Assembly (NCBI RefSeq): GCF_018987265.1
Contig: NZ_CP076853.1
Span: forward strand, 1,798,001 to 1,862,000
DNA length: 64,000 bases
Source of the DNA: Rhizobium sp. WYJ-E13
GTDB lineage: Bacteria > Pseudomonadota > Alphaproteobacteria > Rhizobiales > Rhizobiaceae
Direction of reading: 5' to 3'
Under the pieces are notes generated by a model, which saw nothing but the letters and a program-made list of their open reading frames with translations, ran no database searches and was not told where the DNA came from. Within the stretch, counting starts at the first letter, position 1. Every line of letters starts with the position of its first letter. Made by a program: the position numbers and the translations under genes. Positions 35,934 to 47,555 of this stretch are shown here, piece by piece.

Positions 35934-37727
35934 ATGGTGACGGCACCTATCGAGGATTATGCCCTTATCGGCGATTGCGAAACCGCGGCACTCGTGTCCA
36001 GAAACGGCTCGATCGACTGGCTGTGCTTTCCGCGCTTCGATTCGCCCGCCTGTTTCGCCGCCCTGCTCGGCACGAGGGAGAATGGTTTCTGGTCGCTTGC
36101 GCCCTCGGGCGGCAAATACAGCACCACGCGCCGCTATCGCGAAGACACCCTTATCCTCGAAACCGAATTCCAGACCGAGACCGGCACCGCCGTCCTGACC
36201 GACTTCATGCCGCTACGCGACGGCGCCAGCGACCTGATGCGCATCGTCGAGGCCAAGAGCGGCAGCGTCGCCTTCGATATGGAGCTCAACCTTCGCTTCG
36301 ATTACGGCCGGACCGTTCCCTGGGTCACGCATGGCGAGGACGGCGGCATCACCGCCATTGCCGGCCCTGACAGGCTGACCCTGAACTGCGCCGTGCCGCT
36401 CGAAGGCCGCGGGCTGAGCACGGTCGGCGCATTCTCGGTCGCGGCCGGCGAACAGCAGATCTTCACGCTGACCTGGTCGCCCTCGCATCTTCCGCAGCCG
36501 GCGCCGCGGCAGGTGGAATATGCGCTGCCGGACACGGAGGAATTCTGGCAATCCTTCGCCGCGAAATGCCCCAAGGTGGGCAAGTGGACGGAGCAGGTGA
36601 AGCGCTCCCTCATCACGCTGAAGGCGCTGACCTATATGCCGACGGGCGGCATCGTCGCGGCCGCCACGACGTCCCTGCCCGAAAAGATCGGCGGGCCGCG
36701 CAACTGGGACTATCGCTATTGCTGGCTGCGCGACGCGACGCTGACCCTGCTCGCCCTGATGAAGCTCGGCTATTACGAGGAGGCCACCGCCTGGCGCAGA
36801 TGGCTGCTGCGCGCGGTCGCCGGGGCACCGGCACAGATGCAGATCATGTATGGCGTGGCCGGCGAGCGCAACCTGCTGGAATGGCAGGTGCCCTGGCTGC
36901 AGGGCTATGAAGGCTCCGCACCCGTGCGCATCGGCAATGCCGCCGCCGAGCAGGTGCAGCTCGATGTCTATGGCGAGGTGGCCGACGCCATACTGCAGGC
37001 CCGCAAGGGCGGCCTGCCGGCGCATCCGCGCGAGCGCGAACTGGCGAGGGCCATTCTGCCCTTTCTGAAAAAGATCTGGGTCGAACCCGACGAGGGCATA
37101 TGGGAGGTGCGCGGCCAGCGCCAGCATTTCACCTATTCCAAGGTCATGGCCTGGGTGGCCTTCGACCGCGCCGTTCAGATCGCCGAGGCCGATGGCGAGT
37201 CGGAAGCCGCCGCCCGCTGGCGCGCGCTCGCCGATCGCATCCATGCCGAGGTCTGTGAAAAGGCCTTCAATGCCGAGCTCGGCTGCTTCACCCAGGCCTA
37301 TGGCTCGAGCGCGATGGATGCCAGCCTGCTGCATCTCGGCATGGTCGGCTTCATTGCGCCTGACGATCCGCGCTATGTCGCGACCGTGGAGATGGTAGAG
37401 CGCAAGCTGCTGCGCGACGGCCTGCTGCTGCGCTACGAGACGCAGGAGGTGGATGACGGCCTGCCGCCGGGCGAAGGCGCCTTCCTCGCCTGCAGCTTCT
37501 GGCTCGTCGACGCCTACAACATGATCGGACGGCGCGACGATGCGCTCACACTCTTCGAGCGGCTGCTTGATATCTGCAACGATGTCGGGCTGCTGGCGGA
37601 GGAATACGATCCCGCCGCGAAGCGGATGCTGGGGAATTTCCCGCAAGCCTTCAGCCATATCGGACTGATCAACAGCGCGTTGAACCTGGCGCGCGCAGAA
37701 GGGCCGGCGGATCAGCGCTCGGCATGA
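35934..37727 (+). CDS. Glycoside hydrolase family 15 protein (trehalase/glucoamylase-like)
   Basis: A 597-residue GH15 protein of bacterial trehalase-like type. The N-terminal beta domain begins IEDYALIGDCETAALVSRNG and SIDWLCFPRFDSPACF; the (alpha/alpha)6 barrel has GGPRNWDYRYCWLRDA, the Glu-bearing region around FLACSFWLVDAY, and the terminal EEYDPAAKRMLGNFPQAFSH. It should hydrolyse alpha-glucosidic bonds, trehalose or maltodextrins being usual. No signal peptide, so cytoplasmic. It precedes the catalase by about 100 bases; joint stress expression is plausible but not shown. Confidence 0.93.
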   Translation: MVTAPIEDYALIGDCETAALVSRNGSIDWLCFPRFDSPACFAALLGTRENGFWSLAPSGGKYSTTRRYREDTLILETEFQTETGTAVLTDFMPLRDGASDLMRIVEAKSGSVAFDMELNLRFDYGRTVPWVTHGEDGGITAIAGPDRLTLNCAVPLEGRGLSTVGAFSVAAGEQQIFTLTWSPSHLPQPAPRQVEYALPDTEEFWQSFAAKCPKVGKWTEQVKRSLITLKALTYMPTGGIVAAATTSLPEKIGGPRNWDYRYCWLRDATLTLLALMKLGYYEEATAWRRWLLRAVAGAPAQMQIMYGVAGERNLLEWQVPWLQGYEGSAPVRIGNAAAEQVQLDVYGEVADAILQARKGGLPAHPRERELARAILPFLKKIWVEPDEGIWEVRGQRQHFTYSKVMAWVAFDRAVQIAEADGESEAAARWRALADRIHAEVCEKAFNAELGCFTQAYGSSAMDASLLHLGMVGFIAPDDPRYVATVEMVERKLLRDGLLLRYETQEVDDGLPPGEGAFLACSFWLVDAYNMIGRRDDALTLFERLLDICNDVGLLAEEYDPAAKRMLGNFPQAFSHIGLINSALNLARAEGPADQRSA

Positions 37728-37828
37728 TCGTCGAGACCATGCTTGCACAACCTTGAGATTCAGGCCCTGCGGACGGGAACCATCAGCAGCCGGGGGCATT
37801 GAGTCCCGTCCAGCAACGGGAGGAACTC

Positions 37829-39940
37829 ATGGCACGCAAGACCGGCAAAACAGCCGCGCCTGATGGCGTAACCATTCACGACCAGCAGCTTCACAGGGGC
37901 AATGGCGGCGAACTTCACCAGACCGCGGCCGATGGCGCTGACATCCTGACCACGGCCCAGGGCGCGCCCGTCTCCGACGATCAGAACACGCTGAGGGTCG
38001 GAGCCCGCGGGCCGGCCCTGGTGGAGGATTTTCATTTCCGTGAAAAGATCTTCCACTTCGACCATGAGCGCATTCCCGAACGCGTGGTCCATGCCCGCGG
38101 TTACGGCGCGCATGGCTTTTTCGAGACCTACGAATCCCTGTCGAAATACACGAGGGCCGATCTCTTCCAGCGGCCCGGCGAGAAGACGCCTGCCTTCGTG
38201 CGTTTCTCCACCGTGGCGGGCAGCAAGGGCTCCTTCGACCTCGCGCGCGACGTGCGCGGCTTCGCCGTGAAAATCTATACGAAGGAAGGCAACTGGGATC
38301 TCGTCGGCAACAACATTCCCGTCTTCTTCATCCAGGATGCCATCAAGTTTCCCGACATCATCCACTCCGTCAAACCGGAGCCCGACCGCGCCTTTCCGCA
38401 GGCCCAGTCGGCCCATGACAATTTCTGGGATTTCATCTCGCTGACGCCGGAAAGCATGCACATGATCATGTGGGTCATGTCCGACCGCGCCATCCCGCGC
38501 TCCTTCCGTTTCATGGAAGGCTTCGGGGTCCACACCTTCCGCTTCGTCAATGCCGACGGCCAGTCCACCTTCGTCAAGTTCCACTGGAAGCCCAAGCTCG
38601 GGCTGCAGTCCGTCGTCTCGAATGAAGCCGTCAAGATCAACGGCGCCGATCCGGATTTCCACCGCCGCGATCTCTGGCAATCCATCCAGTCCGGCAACTT
38701 CCCGGAATGGGAGCTTTGCGTTCAGCTCTTCGATCAGACATTCGCAGACGAGTTCGATTTCGACGTGCTCGACCCGACAAAGATCATTCCCGAGGAAATC
38801 CTGCCCGTGCAGCCCATCGGCCGCCTGGTGCTGGACCGTATGCCGGAGAACTTCTTTGCCGAGACCGAGCAGGTTGCCTTCATGACGCAGAACGTGCCGC
38901 CCGGGATCGATTTTTCCAACGATCCGCTGCTTCAGGGACGCAACTTCTCCTACCTCGACACCCAGCTCAAGCGCCTCGGCAGCCCGAACTTCACGCATCT
39001 GCCGATCAACGCGCCGAAATGTCCCTTCCATCATTTTCAGCAGGACGGGCATATGGCGATGCGCAATCCGGCCGGCCGCGCCAATTACGAACCAAATTCA
39101 TGGGGGCTCGGGCCGCGGGAAGCCCCTGACAAGGGCTTTCGCACCTTCGCCTCCGAAGAGGACGGTCAGAAGGTGCGCCTGCGCCCCGAAAGCTTCGCCG
39201 ATCATTACAGCCAGGCCCGCCAGTTCTTCATCAGCCAGACGCCGCCGGAGCAGCGCCACATCGCCATGGCCCTGACCTTCGAACTCAGCAAGGTGGAAAC
39301 GCCCGTGATCCGCGAGCGGATGATCTCCCATCTCATCAACATCGACGAGACGCTGGCGAACAAGGTGGCTGCTGCGCTCGGCATCGCGGAGATGCCCAAG
39401 CCGGCCGATGCCGCCATGCCGACCCGGCAGGATCTGCCGCCCTCACCGGCTCTCAGCATTATCGAGCGCGGGCCGAAGCGCTTCGAGGGCCGCAAGCTCG
39501 GTCTGCTGGTGACCGATGGTTCGGATGCGGCGCTGGTGAAGGCTGTCAGCACCGCCATCACCGGGGAAATGGGCCTTGTCGAGGTCATCGCTCCGAAAGT
39601 GGGCGGCGTGACGCTGTCCGACGGCTCCTTCCTCGAGGCGCAGCAGATGATCGATGGCGGCCCCTCGGTGCTCTACGATGCCGTCGCCGTTCTTCCCGGT
39701 GAGGAGGCGCTGGCCGACCTCATCAAGGAAGCCGCCGCCCGCGATTTCGTTGCCGATGCCTTCGCCCATTGCAAGTTCATCGGATACACGGCTGCGGCCC
39801 TCGCCCTGATGAAGAAGGCCGGCGTGGAAGACCTCGATGAAGGCACGATCGAACTCGCCTCGGCCAAGGACGCAAAGGCCTTCGCGGCCGAACTCGGCAA
39901 GCTGCGCGTCTGGGCGCGGGAACCATCGGTGAAGCTGTAG
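37829..39940 (+). CDS. katE: Large-subunit (clade II) catalase, HPII type
   Basis: A 703-residue catalase, the length of large-subunit HPII enzymes. It has the active-site His region [15 protein letters not shown], the Asn region ([21 protein letters not shown] in two adjoining parts), and the proximal tyrosine block near [20 protein letters not shown]-terminal DJ-1/PfpI-like flavodoxin domain begins with [15 protein letters not shown]. It splits hydrogen peroxide in the cytoplasm. GGGAGG is five bases before the ATG at 37829, which I use rather than the frame start at 37799. katE is used for the class, not a proven orthology. Confidence 0.95.
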   Translation: MARKTGKTAAPDGVTIHDQQLHRGNGGELHQTAADGADILTTAQGAPVSDDQNTLRVGARGPALVEDFHFREKIFHFDHERIPERVVHARGYGAHGFFETYESLSKYTRADLFQRPGEKTPAFVRFSTVAGSKGSFDLARDVRGFAVKIYTKEGNWDLVGNNIPVFFIQDAIKFPDIIHSVKPEPDRAFPQAQSAHDNFWDFISLTPESMHMIMWVMSDRAIPRSFRFMEGFGVHTFRFVNADGQSTFVKFHWKPKLGLQSVVSNEAVKINGADPDFHRRDLWQSIQSGNFPEWELCVQLFDQTFADEFDFDVLDPTKIIPEEILPVQPIGRLVLDRMPENFFAETEQVAFMTQNVPPGIDFSNDPLLQGRNFSYLDTQLKRLGSPNFTHLPINAPKCPFHHFQQDGHMAMRNPAGRANYEPNSWGLGPREAPDKGFRTFASEEDGQKVRLRPESFADHYSQARQFFISQTPPEQRHIAMALTFELSKVETPVIRERMISHLINIDETLANKVAAALGIAEMPKPADAAMPTRQDLPPSPALSIIERGPKRFEGRKLGLLVTDGSDAALVKAVSTAITGEMGLVEVIAPKVGGVTLSDGSFLEAQQMIDGGPSVLYDAVAVLPGEEALADLIKEAAARDFVADAFAHCKFIGYTAAALALMKKAGVEDLDEGTIELASAKDAKAFAAELGKLRVWAREPSVKL

Positions 39941-40038
39941 GCGCGACGGCTTCGGTCGGTTGTGCGGGAGTGCAAACGCCTCCGACGCCCCGTATCACGG
40001 CACGGCATCCCCGGCCCGGACAGGTTGGGGATGGCAGA

Positions 40039-40365
40039 CTATGCCGTTTGCTTCACATAGATCTCTGGATCGAAATCAACGCGCCTGGCCTTGCCATCAC
40101 GCGTTTTCAGGACAAGCTCGACGCCGCCACCGATAGAATGCATGTAGCGCACGATCGACGACAGGAGGACATCGTCAGCGCTCTCGATCTTGGAAACGGT
40201 GTTTTGCGTCATACCGGCGCGAGCGGCGACCTCCTGCTGCGTGGCCTGCATCGCCTTGCGCACTTCCGCCAGCGCCTTGCCCAGACGCCTTTCCCCACGT
40301 TTCGCATCGAGCCGCGCGCGGACATCCTCGGGAAGCTCCTCGCGTAACGTTTTCCAGTCAGTCAT
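40039..40365 (-). CDS. XRE-family antitoxin (HigA-like)
   Basis: A 108-residue protein with a Cro/C1 HTH (LAEVRKAMQATQQEVAARAG, MTQNTVSKIES) followed by the HigA-type end VLLSSIVRYMHSIGGGVELV and a short C-terminal strand. It should bind the toxin and the operator. It overlaps the end of the toxin remnant by eight bases, the usual toxin-first order of this family. The toxin is truncated (see next entry), so this antitoxin is orphaned and its upstream promoter is probably lost. Confidence 0.88.
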   Translation of the reverse strand: MTDWKTLREELPEDVRARLDAKRGERRLGKALAEVRKAMQATQQEVAARAGMTQNTVSKIESADDVLLSSIVRYMHSIGGGVELVLKTRDGKARRVDFDPEIYVKQTA

Positions 40366-40606
40366 TTTTCTTTCCCTTCAGCCATGCCGCAAAACGCGCA
40401 TCGGCCTTGTTGATCAGCTGTTTGTAAAACAGGGCTTCATTCATGCCCTGCTTGTCGCCACCACAAAGGATGATGGCGCTCTGCGTGGGATCAAAGGCGA
40501 AAGCAAATCGCCAGACCTGTCTTGCAAACCTGACCCTGATCTCTTTCATATTCGCATAAGCGGAACCCGAGAGCGTATCGACCTCCGGACGCCCCAGAAA
40601 TATATA
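40358..40606 (-). pseudogene. 5'-truncated HigB/RelE-type toxin remnant
   Basis: The frame reads GRPEVDTLSGSAYANMKEIR then VRFARQVWRFAFAFDPTQSA and ends in FYKQLINKADARFAAWLKGK. This matches the C-terminal two thirds of the HigB2/RelE-type toxins that pair with this antitoxin family. The N-terminal third is missing: upstream of GRPEVD the frame gives only KYIF-type AT-rich residues and then a TGA. A start at the internal ATG (40549) would yield 63 residues without the first strand and helices. The break lies about 75 bases from the composite repeat at 40681. I infer an inactivated toxin. Confidence 0.75.
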
Positions 40607-40680
40607 TTTAAAGATATAAAATCAAGATCGGTTGCTCAATACGCCCCACCTCGCTTTGGGCACCAACGGCTACTCCAGAT

Positions 40681-40860
40681 TCCGTCATTCCTGTGCTTGT
40701 CACAGGAATCCAGCCGGCTTGCGTCCGCAAGCCGAAAGGACTCTTGCGGCCACCAAAAGTGTCAGTAAGATCTATGACTTCCTTGCTGTGAAGGAAATGG
40801 TCTCTCCTGCCCAAGGACTTGGGCAGGCTGGATTCCTGTGACAAGCACAGGAATGACGGA
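40681..40860. repeat. Composite palindromic repeat, copy B
   Basis: 180 bases bounded by 35-bp perfect inverted repeats starting TCCGTCATTCCTGTGCTTGT and ending with its complement. Internal hairpins are GGCTTGCGTCCGCAAGCC and CCTGCCCAAGGACTTGGGCAGG (as two adjacent arms). It shares the left module with copies A, D and E and the right module with copy C. It lies between the toxin remnant and uvrB. Confidence 0.9.
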
Positions 40861-41042
40861 GGTTGGGTTGGCGCCCGTGCCCAAAGAGAGTTCGTGCCCA
40901 AAAAGAGAATGTGCCATTGAGCAAGGCTGCGCGCCGCCTACCCATCCCACCCCACTATTCCAAAATCCCGAACGATTCATTCGTTTCCCTTTTGTACTCT
41001 CCACCCCTTCCAATTCGCGGTGACAACAGCCATATTTCGCCC

Positions 41043-43985
<2,943 letters not shown>

Positions 43986-44010
43986 TAGAGGGGTGTCTCT
44001 GTCGCTAATA

Positions 44011-44038
44011 AACGCCTGACATGATCAGGCGTTTTAAG
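44011..44038. terminator. Bidirectional terminator between uvrB and reverse transcriptase
   Basis: AACGCCTGA (44011-44019) and TCAGGCGTT (44025-44033) form a 9-bp stem with TTAAG after it on the plus strand; on the minus strand TATTAG follows. It lies between the convergent ends of uvrB (43985) and the reverse transcriptase gene (44096) and can serve both. Confidence 0.75.
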
Positions 44039-44095
44039 CCTTGAAGGGAGCCGCTGCGTCCGACACCCTCCTGCGTTAGATCCCAGGCGGGCATA

Positions 44096-45592
44096 CTACT
44101 TAAAGTACAATTTCAGGGCTTTATCAAACAACTTCGCAATTACAAACTTTGCATGGCGGCGATATCTCTGCGTTTGAGCCGAGAAGATTGAATTGTATCC
44201 AATAAAAGCTTTGCTTGATCGACTTACGTATTTCGAAAAGGTCCAGGTCTCATATCCCGTGTCTTGATTGAAGGTCACATCGCGGAGCAATCTCGTCTCA
44301 AGCTTCTGTTGATTGTAATTGGCAATCAGCCATAGTTTCCCTTTCGCGCGGTATCGTTTCACATACCGCCACGCATCACCGTAGGCGCGTCTTTTCAGCT
44401 TTCTCCAAGCATTGGATAAAGTCGAATTTTTGATTTTCACAGTCCGGCCATCGAATTCAAATCCGAGATATTCGAGACCATTTTTTGATGCCTTTCCGTA
44501 TAAGTGACTAAATGAAAGGCTCCCGCCACCACTGCGGAATTCACACACAGCGACTTTCTTGTCCTGTATTTTTAGCTGTCTGCCATATTTTTTGATTTCG
44601 TTCTGAAGAACCTGCTTTGCAGCCATTGGATCTGCAAGTCCGTTTTTCGGAAGCACGACAACGATATCATCGGAATATCGTCTATAAAGTCCACCGTAAG
44701 CCTTCGCCCAAGAATTCATTTCCTCGTCAAAATCGATAAGATAAAAGTTTGCTATCAAATCGGACAACGGCGTTCCTTGAGGGATTCCAAAATCAAATCC
44801 GTTCTTTTGAATTAAGCTACCTTTTCCAGATTGGTTTCCGGCTACAATATTTCTGAACTCTTTTGGCGTGCAAATCTGTTTATAGCCATTAATCCTAAGA
44901 GTATCAATTTTTCGCCTTCGTTTTTCTACCCTATTCTTTCCATGCCCTTTGCCATGCATTTGAAGGCGAGCGAATAATTCATCAATATCAACAACTGAAT
45001 ATCTTGTAACAGCGTTAAATACAGAAAGGTGATCTTTGGGGAGCGGCGTACCAAGCAGACGCTCCCAAACACCTTTTATACGTTGATGATCCAAACTCTC
45101 AAAATATGATTTAATATCAACGACAGTTACGTAACAATCTCCGCATTCCCTTACGAACGAAAATACGTCTCTTGCAATTTCAATGTTGGATTTGTTACCG
45201 CCACCGATCTTTGGCAGTCTGCGATAGGCCACCGGGACATCAGAAATATCCCGCCTTCTCAATTCCCTCTCATACAATCGCGAGAGCTTCGCCCGATAAC
45301 GTGCAAAAATCGCAGCATCTTTTCTGGAGGCGAATCTAATTGGCCGTATCTTCCGCTTTCTAACGCCATCTTTCCGGAATTTTGTCCACTCCTCATGGAA
45401 CAACAGCAATGGGAGAAAAGAATTCGCAGCAACCTCACTCGGGTTGTTCGCGATCTGCGCAAGCTTCAAAGCCGAGATACTTCTATCGAAATGGATATAT
45501 GTCTTAAGATCTTTATCTCGAGGCACCCAATCAGCTTCTACCTCATCAAGGTCATAGACTAGGTGAGAGGAGGCAAAAACACCATCAGGCAT
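44096..45592 (-). CDS. Reverse transcriptase, defence-associated (DRT-like) type
   Basis: A 498-residue solitary RT. Motif A is VVDIKSYFESLDH (157-169) with catalytic Asp159; motif B is GIPQGTPLSDLIANFYL (269-285); motif C is YSDD (306-309); LEYLGFEFDG (373-382) follows as motif E region. There is no maturase or endonuclease domain and no retron VTG block, so it is not a group II intron RT. The N-terminal TYIHFDRSISALKLA and the insertion between motifs A and B (200-265) recall DRT2-like RTs of the UG class; I give this from memory. The DNA is AT-rich, unlike uvrB. The start is fixed by an in-frame TAA six bases upstream. About 480 bases of non-coding DNA precede it. Confidence 0.85.
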   Translation of the reverse strand: MPDGVFASSHLVYDLDEVEADWVPRDKDLKTYIHFDRSISALKLAQIANNPSEVAANSFLPLLLFHEEWTKFRKDGVRKRKIRPIRFASRKDAAIFARYRAKLSRLYERELRRRDISDVPVAYRRLPKIGGGNKSNIEIARDVFSFVRECGDCYVTVVDIKSYFESLDHQRIKGVWERLLGTPLPKDHLSVFNAVTRYSVVDIDELFARLQMHGKGHGKNRVEKRRRKIDTLRINGYKQICTPKEFRNIVAGNQSGKGSLIQKNGFDFGIPQGTPLSDLIANFYLIDFDEEMNSWAKAYGGLYRRYSDDIVVVLPKNGLADPMAAKQVLQNEIKKYGRQLKIQDKKVAVCEFRSGGGSLSFSHLYGKASKNGLEYLGFEFDGRTVKIKNSTLSNAWRKLKRRAYGDAWRYVKRYRAKGKLWLIANYNQQKLETRLLRDVTFNQDTGYETWTFSKYVSRSSKAFIGYNSIFSAQTQRYRRHAKFVIAKLFDKALKLYFK

Positions 45593-45610
45593 GGATTAGT
45601 TTTTGCCTCC
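45569..45610 (-). promoter_or_regulatory. Hairpin enclosing the RT start codon
   Basis: GGAGGCAAAAAC and GTTTTTGCCTCC form a perfect 12-bp stem with an 18-base loop. On the RT transcript the 5' arm contains the only good ribosome site (GGAGG, 45606-45610), and the loop contains the AUG (45592). Folding would hide the ribosome site, so it may limit RT translation, or mark the 3' boundary of a structured RNA that the RT uses. Confidence 0.75.
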
Positions 45611-46020
45611 GCCAGTAATCATGGTACAAGTACCACTGTCATCCTTAAACAACGAAGTATGCTATTCTGCCATCGTGGAGATTGCGTCGACTATGGTCGG
45701 CGTCATCGCCAGGAAGACGGGAGAGCGGAGAGCCATCGGAATATTGATGATTGCAGCGCTATTAACCGTCTGTCCTATTGACAGTATAAACACTTGACTC
45801 ACGCGTTACCGTGATCCGGGACATCAACAACGGTCAGACCAATTGCTGCGCTTGCCGTCTGGGAACCCCCATGCCCACCAATGTCAGATTTGACTTATCA
45901 ACTTTCAAGCCCAACGCGAAAAAAAATTACAATTTTCCAGAGTTTATTCTCACAAAACCAACTTAGTTGTGCACGCAGCAGTTTGTCAGCCTAACAATAA
46001 TAGGAAAATTGCTTAGAAGC
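45611..46020 (-). ncRNA. Candidate RT-associated non-coding RNA region
   Basis: About 410 bases upstream of the RT gene hold no supported CDS on the minus strand, and stops are frequent. The base composition is AT-rich like the RT gene and differs from the flanks. Small dyads are visible, e.g. TGGTAC-TT-GTACCA about 40 bases before the RT start. Defence RTs of DRT2 and retron type have their template RNA in this position, hence this call. The ends are guesses; no promoter is clear. Confidence 0.3.
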
Positions 46021-46070
46021 CATTCTTGTACGCGGATGGCGGCATTGAGTGGGCGGCCTATTCCGTCTCC

Positions 46071-46216
46071 ACCCTCATTCCTGTGCCTGTCACAGGAATC
46101 CAGCCGACGCGCGTCCGCGCGGCGAATGACTCATTGACCTACGACAAGCAGAAGGTCTCCCCTGCCCAAGACTTGGGCAGACTGGATCTCTGTGACAAGC
46201 ACAGAGATGAGGGGGT
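46071..46216. repeat. Composite palindromic repeat, copy C (diverged)
   Basis: Left part CACCCTCATTCCTGTGCCTG with CACAGGAATCCAGCC, right part CCTGCCCAAGACTTGGGCAG and then CTGGATCTCTGTGACAAGCA and CAGAGATGAGGG. The right arm has TCTCT in place of TTCCT, balanced by AGAGA on its partner arm, so pairing is kept. It shares its right-hand module with copy B. Confidence 0.8.
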
Positions 46217-46457
46217 GGGTTTGCCCTTACGTTCCACCATTGCCCGTCATCGACCCCAGCACCATTCGCAGCGGTCACATGGCTGCCCGGACCAGCGATG
46301 ACGCCCGCTCATCCCCGCCTATCACGCCCGCTGCCCACCGCAGTGAGCAGATGTGACAAGAAGTGAGCAAAAACTCTGAATTGTGGCAGGTATTCACCAG
46401 ATTCGATGAACATATCCTGATGGCGGCTACACAGAGCCGTTTTATAGGAAAGATACC
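46217..46457. other. Non-coding stretch before the Gly/His-rich gene
   Basis: No gene, repeat or terminator recognised. The stretch GCAAAAACTCTGAATTGTGG onward is moderately AT-rich and may hold the promoter for the gene at 46458. Confidence 0.35.
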
Positions 46458-46817
46458 ATGTCTATGCTTCGTAAGATCGCAGCAACGGGTCTCGTCTCCC
46501 TGACCCTCGCAATTGGCTCCATCGCAACAGTAACGCCCGCGCTGGCGCATGGAGGAGGAGGTCATGGGGGCGAGAGCCATGGCGGAGGCGAGCACATGGG
46601 AGGAATGGGAATGGGCCACTTCGCCGAAAATCGCGGCGGAGGGTTTTTCGGTCACGACCAGTTCGGGCACGACCACTTCGGCCGCGACCACTTCGATGGA
46701 CGGTTCAGAGATCGCGAATCCCTTCTGTTCGGCAGCAATGACGACTACGACCGCTGCCAGTGGCAGTGGATGGCGGCGCCTGACGGGCGTACGATCAGGG
46801 GCGAAGTATGCTACTGA
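46458..46817 (+). CDS. Secreted Gly/His-rich small protein
   Basis: 119 residues. A Sec signal peptide (residues 1-30, LVSLTLAIGSIATVTPALA) is followed by a Gly/His/Met-rich segment: HGGGGHGGESHGGGEHMGGM, then GHDQFGHDHFGRDHFDGRF. A short C-terminal part has two cysteines (DRCQWQWMAAPDGRTIRG, then VCY) that could form a disulfide. The His and Met repeats suggest periplasmic metal binding, which is inference. It is monocistronic. Confidence 0.7.
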   Translation: MSMLRKIAATGLVSLTLAIGSIATVTPALAHGGGGHGGESHGGGEHMGGMGMGHFAENRGGGFFGHDQFGHDHFGRDHFDGRFRDRESLLFGSNDDYDRCQWQWMAAPDGRTIRGEVCY

Positions 46818-47068
46818 CCGAAGGGAAGCGGACGGTCTTGCCAGCGAGCCGATGACCGGCACTCGGAGGAACCTGACCTGATCGCTCCACTGTTGCCGCA
46901 GCTTTTCGTCTCGAAACGCTGCGGCAAGTCATCATCAGCAATTTGAGGCAAGAATACTCTCTCCAGCGCAAGCGGCTCATCGGATCGTGTTTAGCAGAGC
47001 GTGCTCGCGGCGACATTTTCTGTCACTTTGCATGAACAGAAACGCCCGACCAGACCGGACACCGCTCC

Positions 47069-47455
47069 ATGCCAGACATCCGCATCGACCCCTTCCCCCC
47101 GCCCGACGAACTCGCCGCGCTCTGGGCCGTCGCCTGGGGCACATCAGAGCCGCCGGATTTTACCCGTATCCTGCCGCGCAGCCTGGCCCATCTCGGCGCC
47201 TATCAGGAGAACAGGCTGATCGGCTTCGTCAATGTCGCCTGGGATGGCGGCATCCATGCCTTCATTCTCGATACGTGTGTGCATCCGGATCTGCGCCGGC
47301 AGGGCATTGCGACTGAACTGGTGAAGGAGGCGGTGCGGATCGCCCGTGAGCGCGGGGCGAAATGGCTGCATGTCGATTTCGAACCGCATCTTCAGGGCTT
47401 TTACCGCGCCTGCGGCTTCAGGCCGACCGAAGCGGGGTTGATGCGGCTTGGTTGA
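47069..47455 (+). CDS. GNAT family N-acetyltransferase
   Basis: A 128-residue single-domain GNAT. The acetyl-CoA-binding motif A is LDTCVHPDLRRQGIATELVK, followed by motif B HVDFEPHLQGFYRACGFRPT. The substrate is unknown. A clear ribosome site is lacking before the ATG. It stands alone; a palindromic repeat follows right after its stop. Confidence 0.9.
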   Translation: MPDIRIDPFPPPDELAALWAVAWGTSEPPDFTRILPRSLAHLGAYQENRLIGFVNVAWDGGIHAFILDTCVHPDLRRQGIATELVKEAVRIARERGAKWLHVDFEPHLQGFYRACGFRPTEAGLMRLG

Positions 47456-47495
47456 GCGATTCCGCAAAAGCGGCTTTGCGCCGGAAATCGTGTGA
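47454..47495. repeat. Diverged GCAATTCC-type palindromic repeat
   Basis: GCGATTCCGCAAAAGCGGCT followed by TTGCGCCGGAAATCGTGTGA keeps the design of the copies at 22244 and 29325 (arms CGATTCC and GGAAATCG around a GCAAAAGC dyad) with changes in both arms. It directly follows the GNAT stop codon. Confidence 0.65.
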
Positions 47496-47555
47496 AAACA
47501 GAGTGATAGAGAATTTTTCTGTCAACGGAAAGATCGAAATGCCCTCGCCCTTACC

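Noticed and set aside
36213..37799. 528-residue minus-strand frame
   Set aside because: Antisense to the well-supported GH15 gene; no domains and no ribosome site.
40039..40606. Functional toxin-antitoxin pair
   Set aside because: The toxin lacks its N-terminal third and its own start region, so only the antitoxin is intact.
44096..45592. Reverse transcriptase considered as a group II intron or DGR enzyme
   Set aside because: No maturase/En domain or intron ends, and no template/variable repeat pair or target gene with biased adenine changes nearby.
45563..45797. Two short plus-strand frames across the RT leader (from 45563 and 45603)
   Set aside because: No ribosome sites or family features; noted only in connection with the possible stop-free template idea, not annotated as genes.
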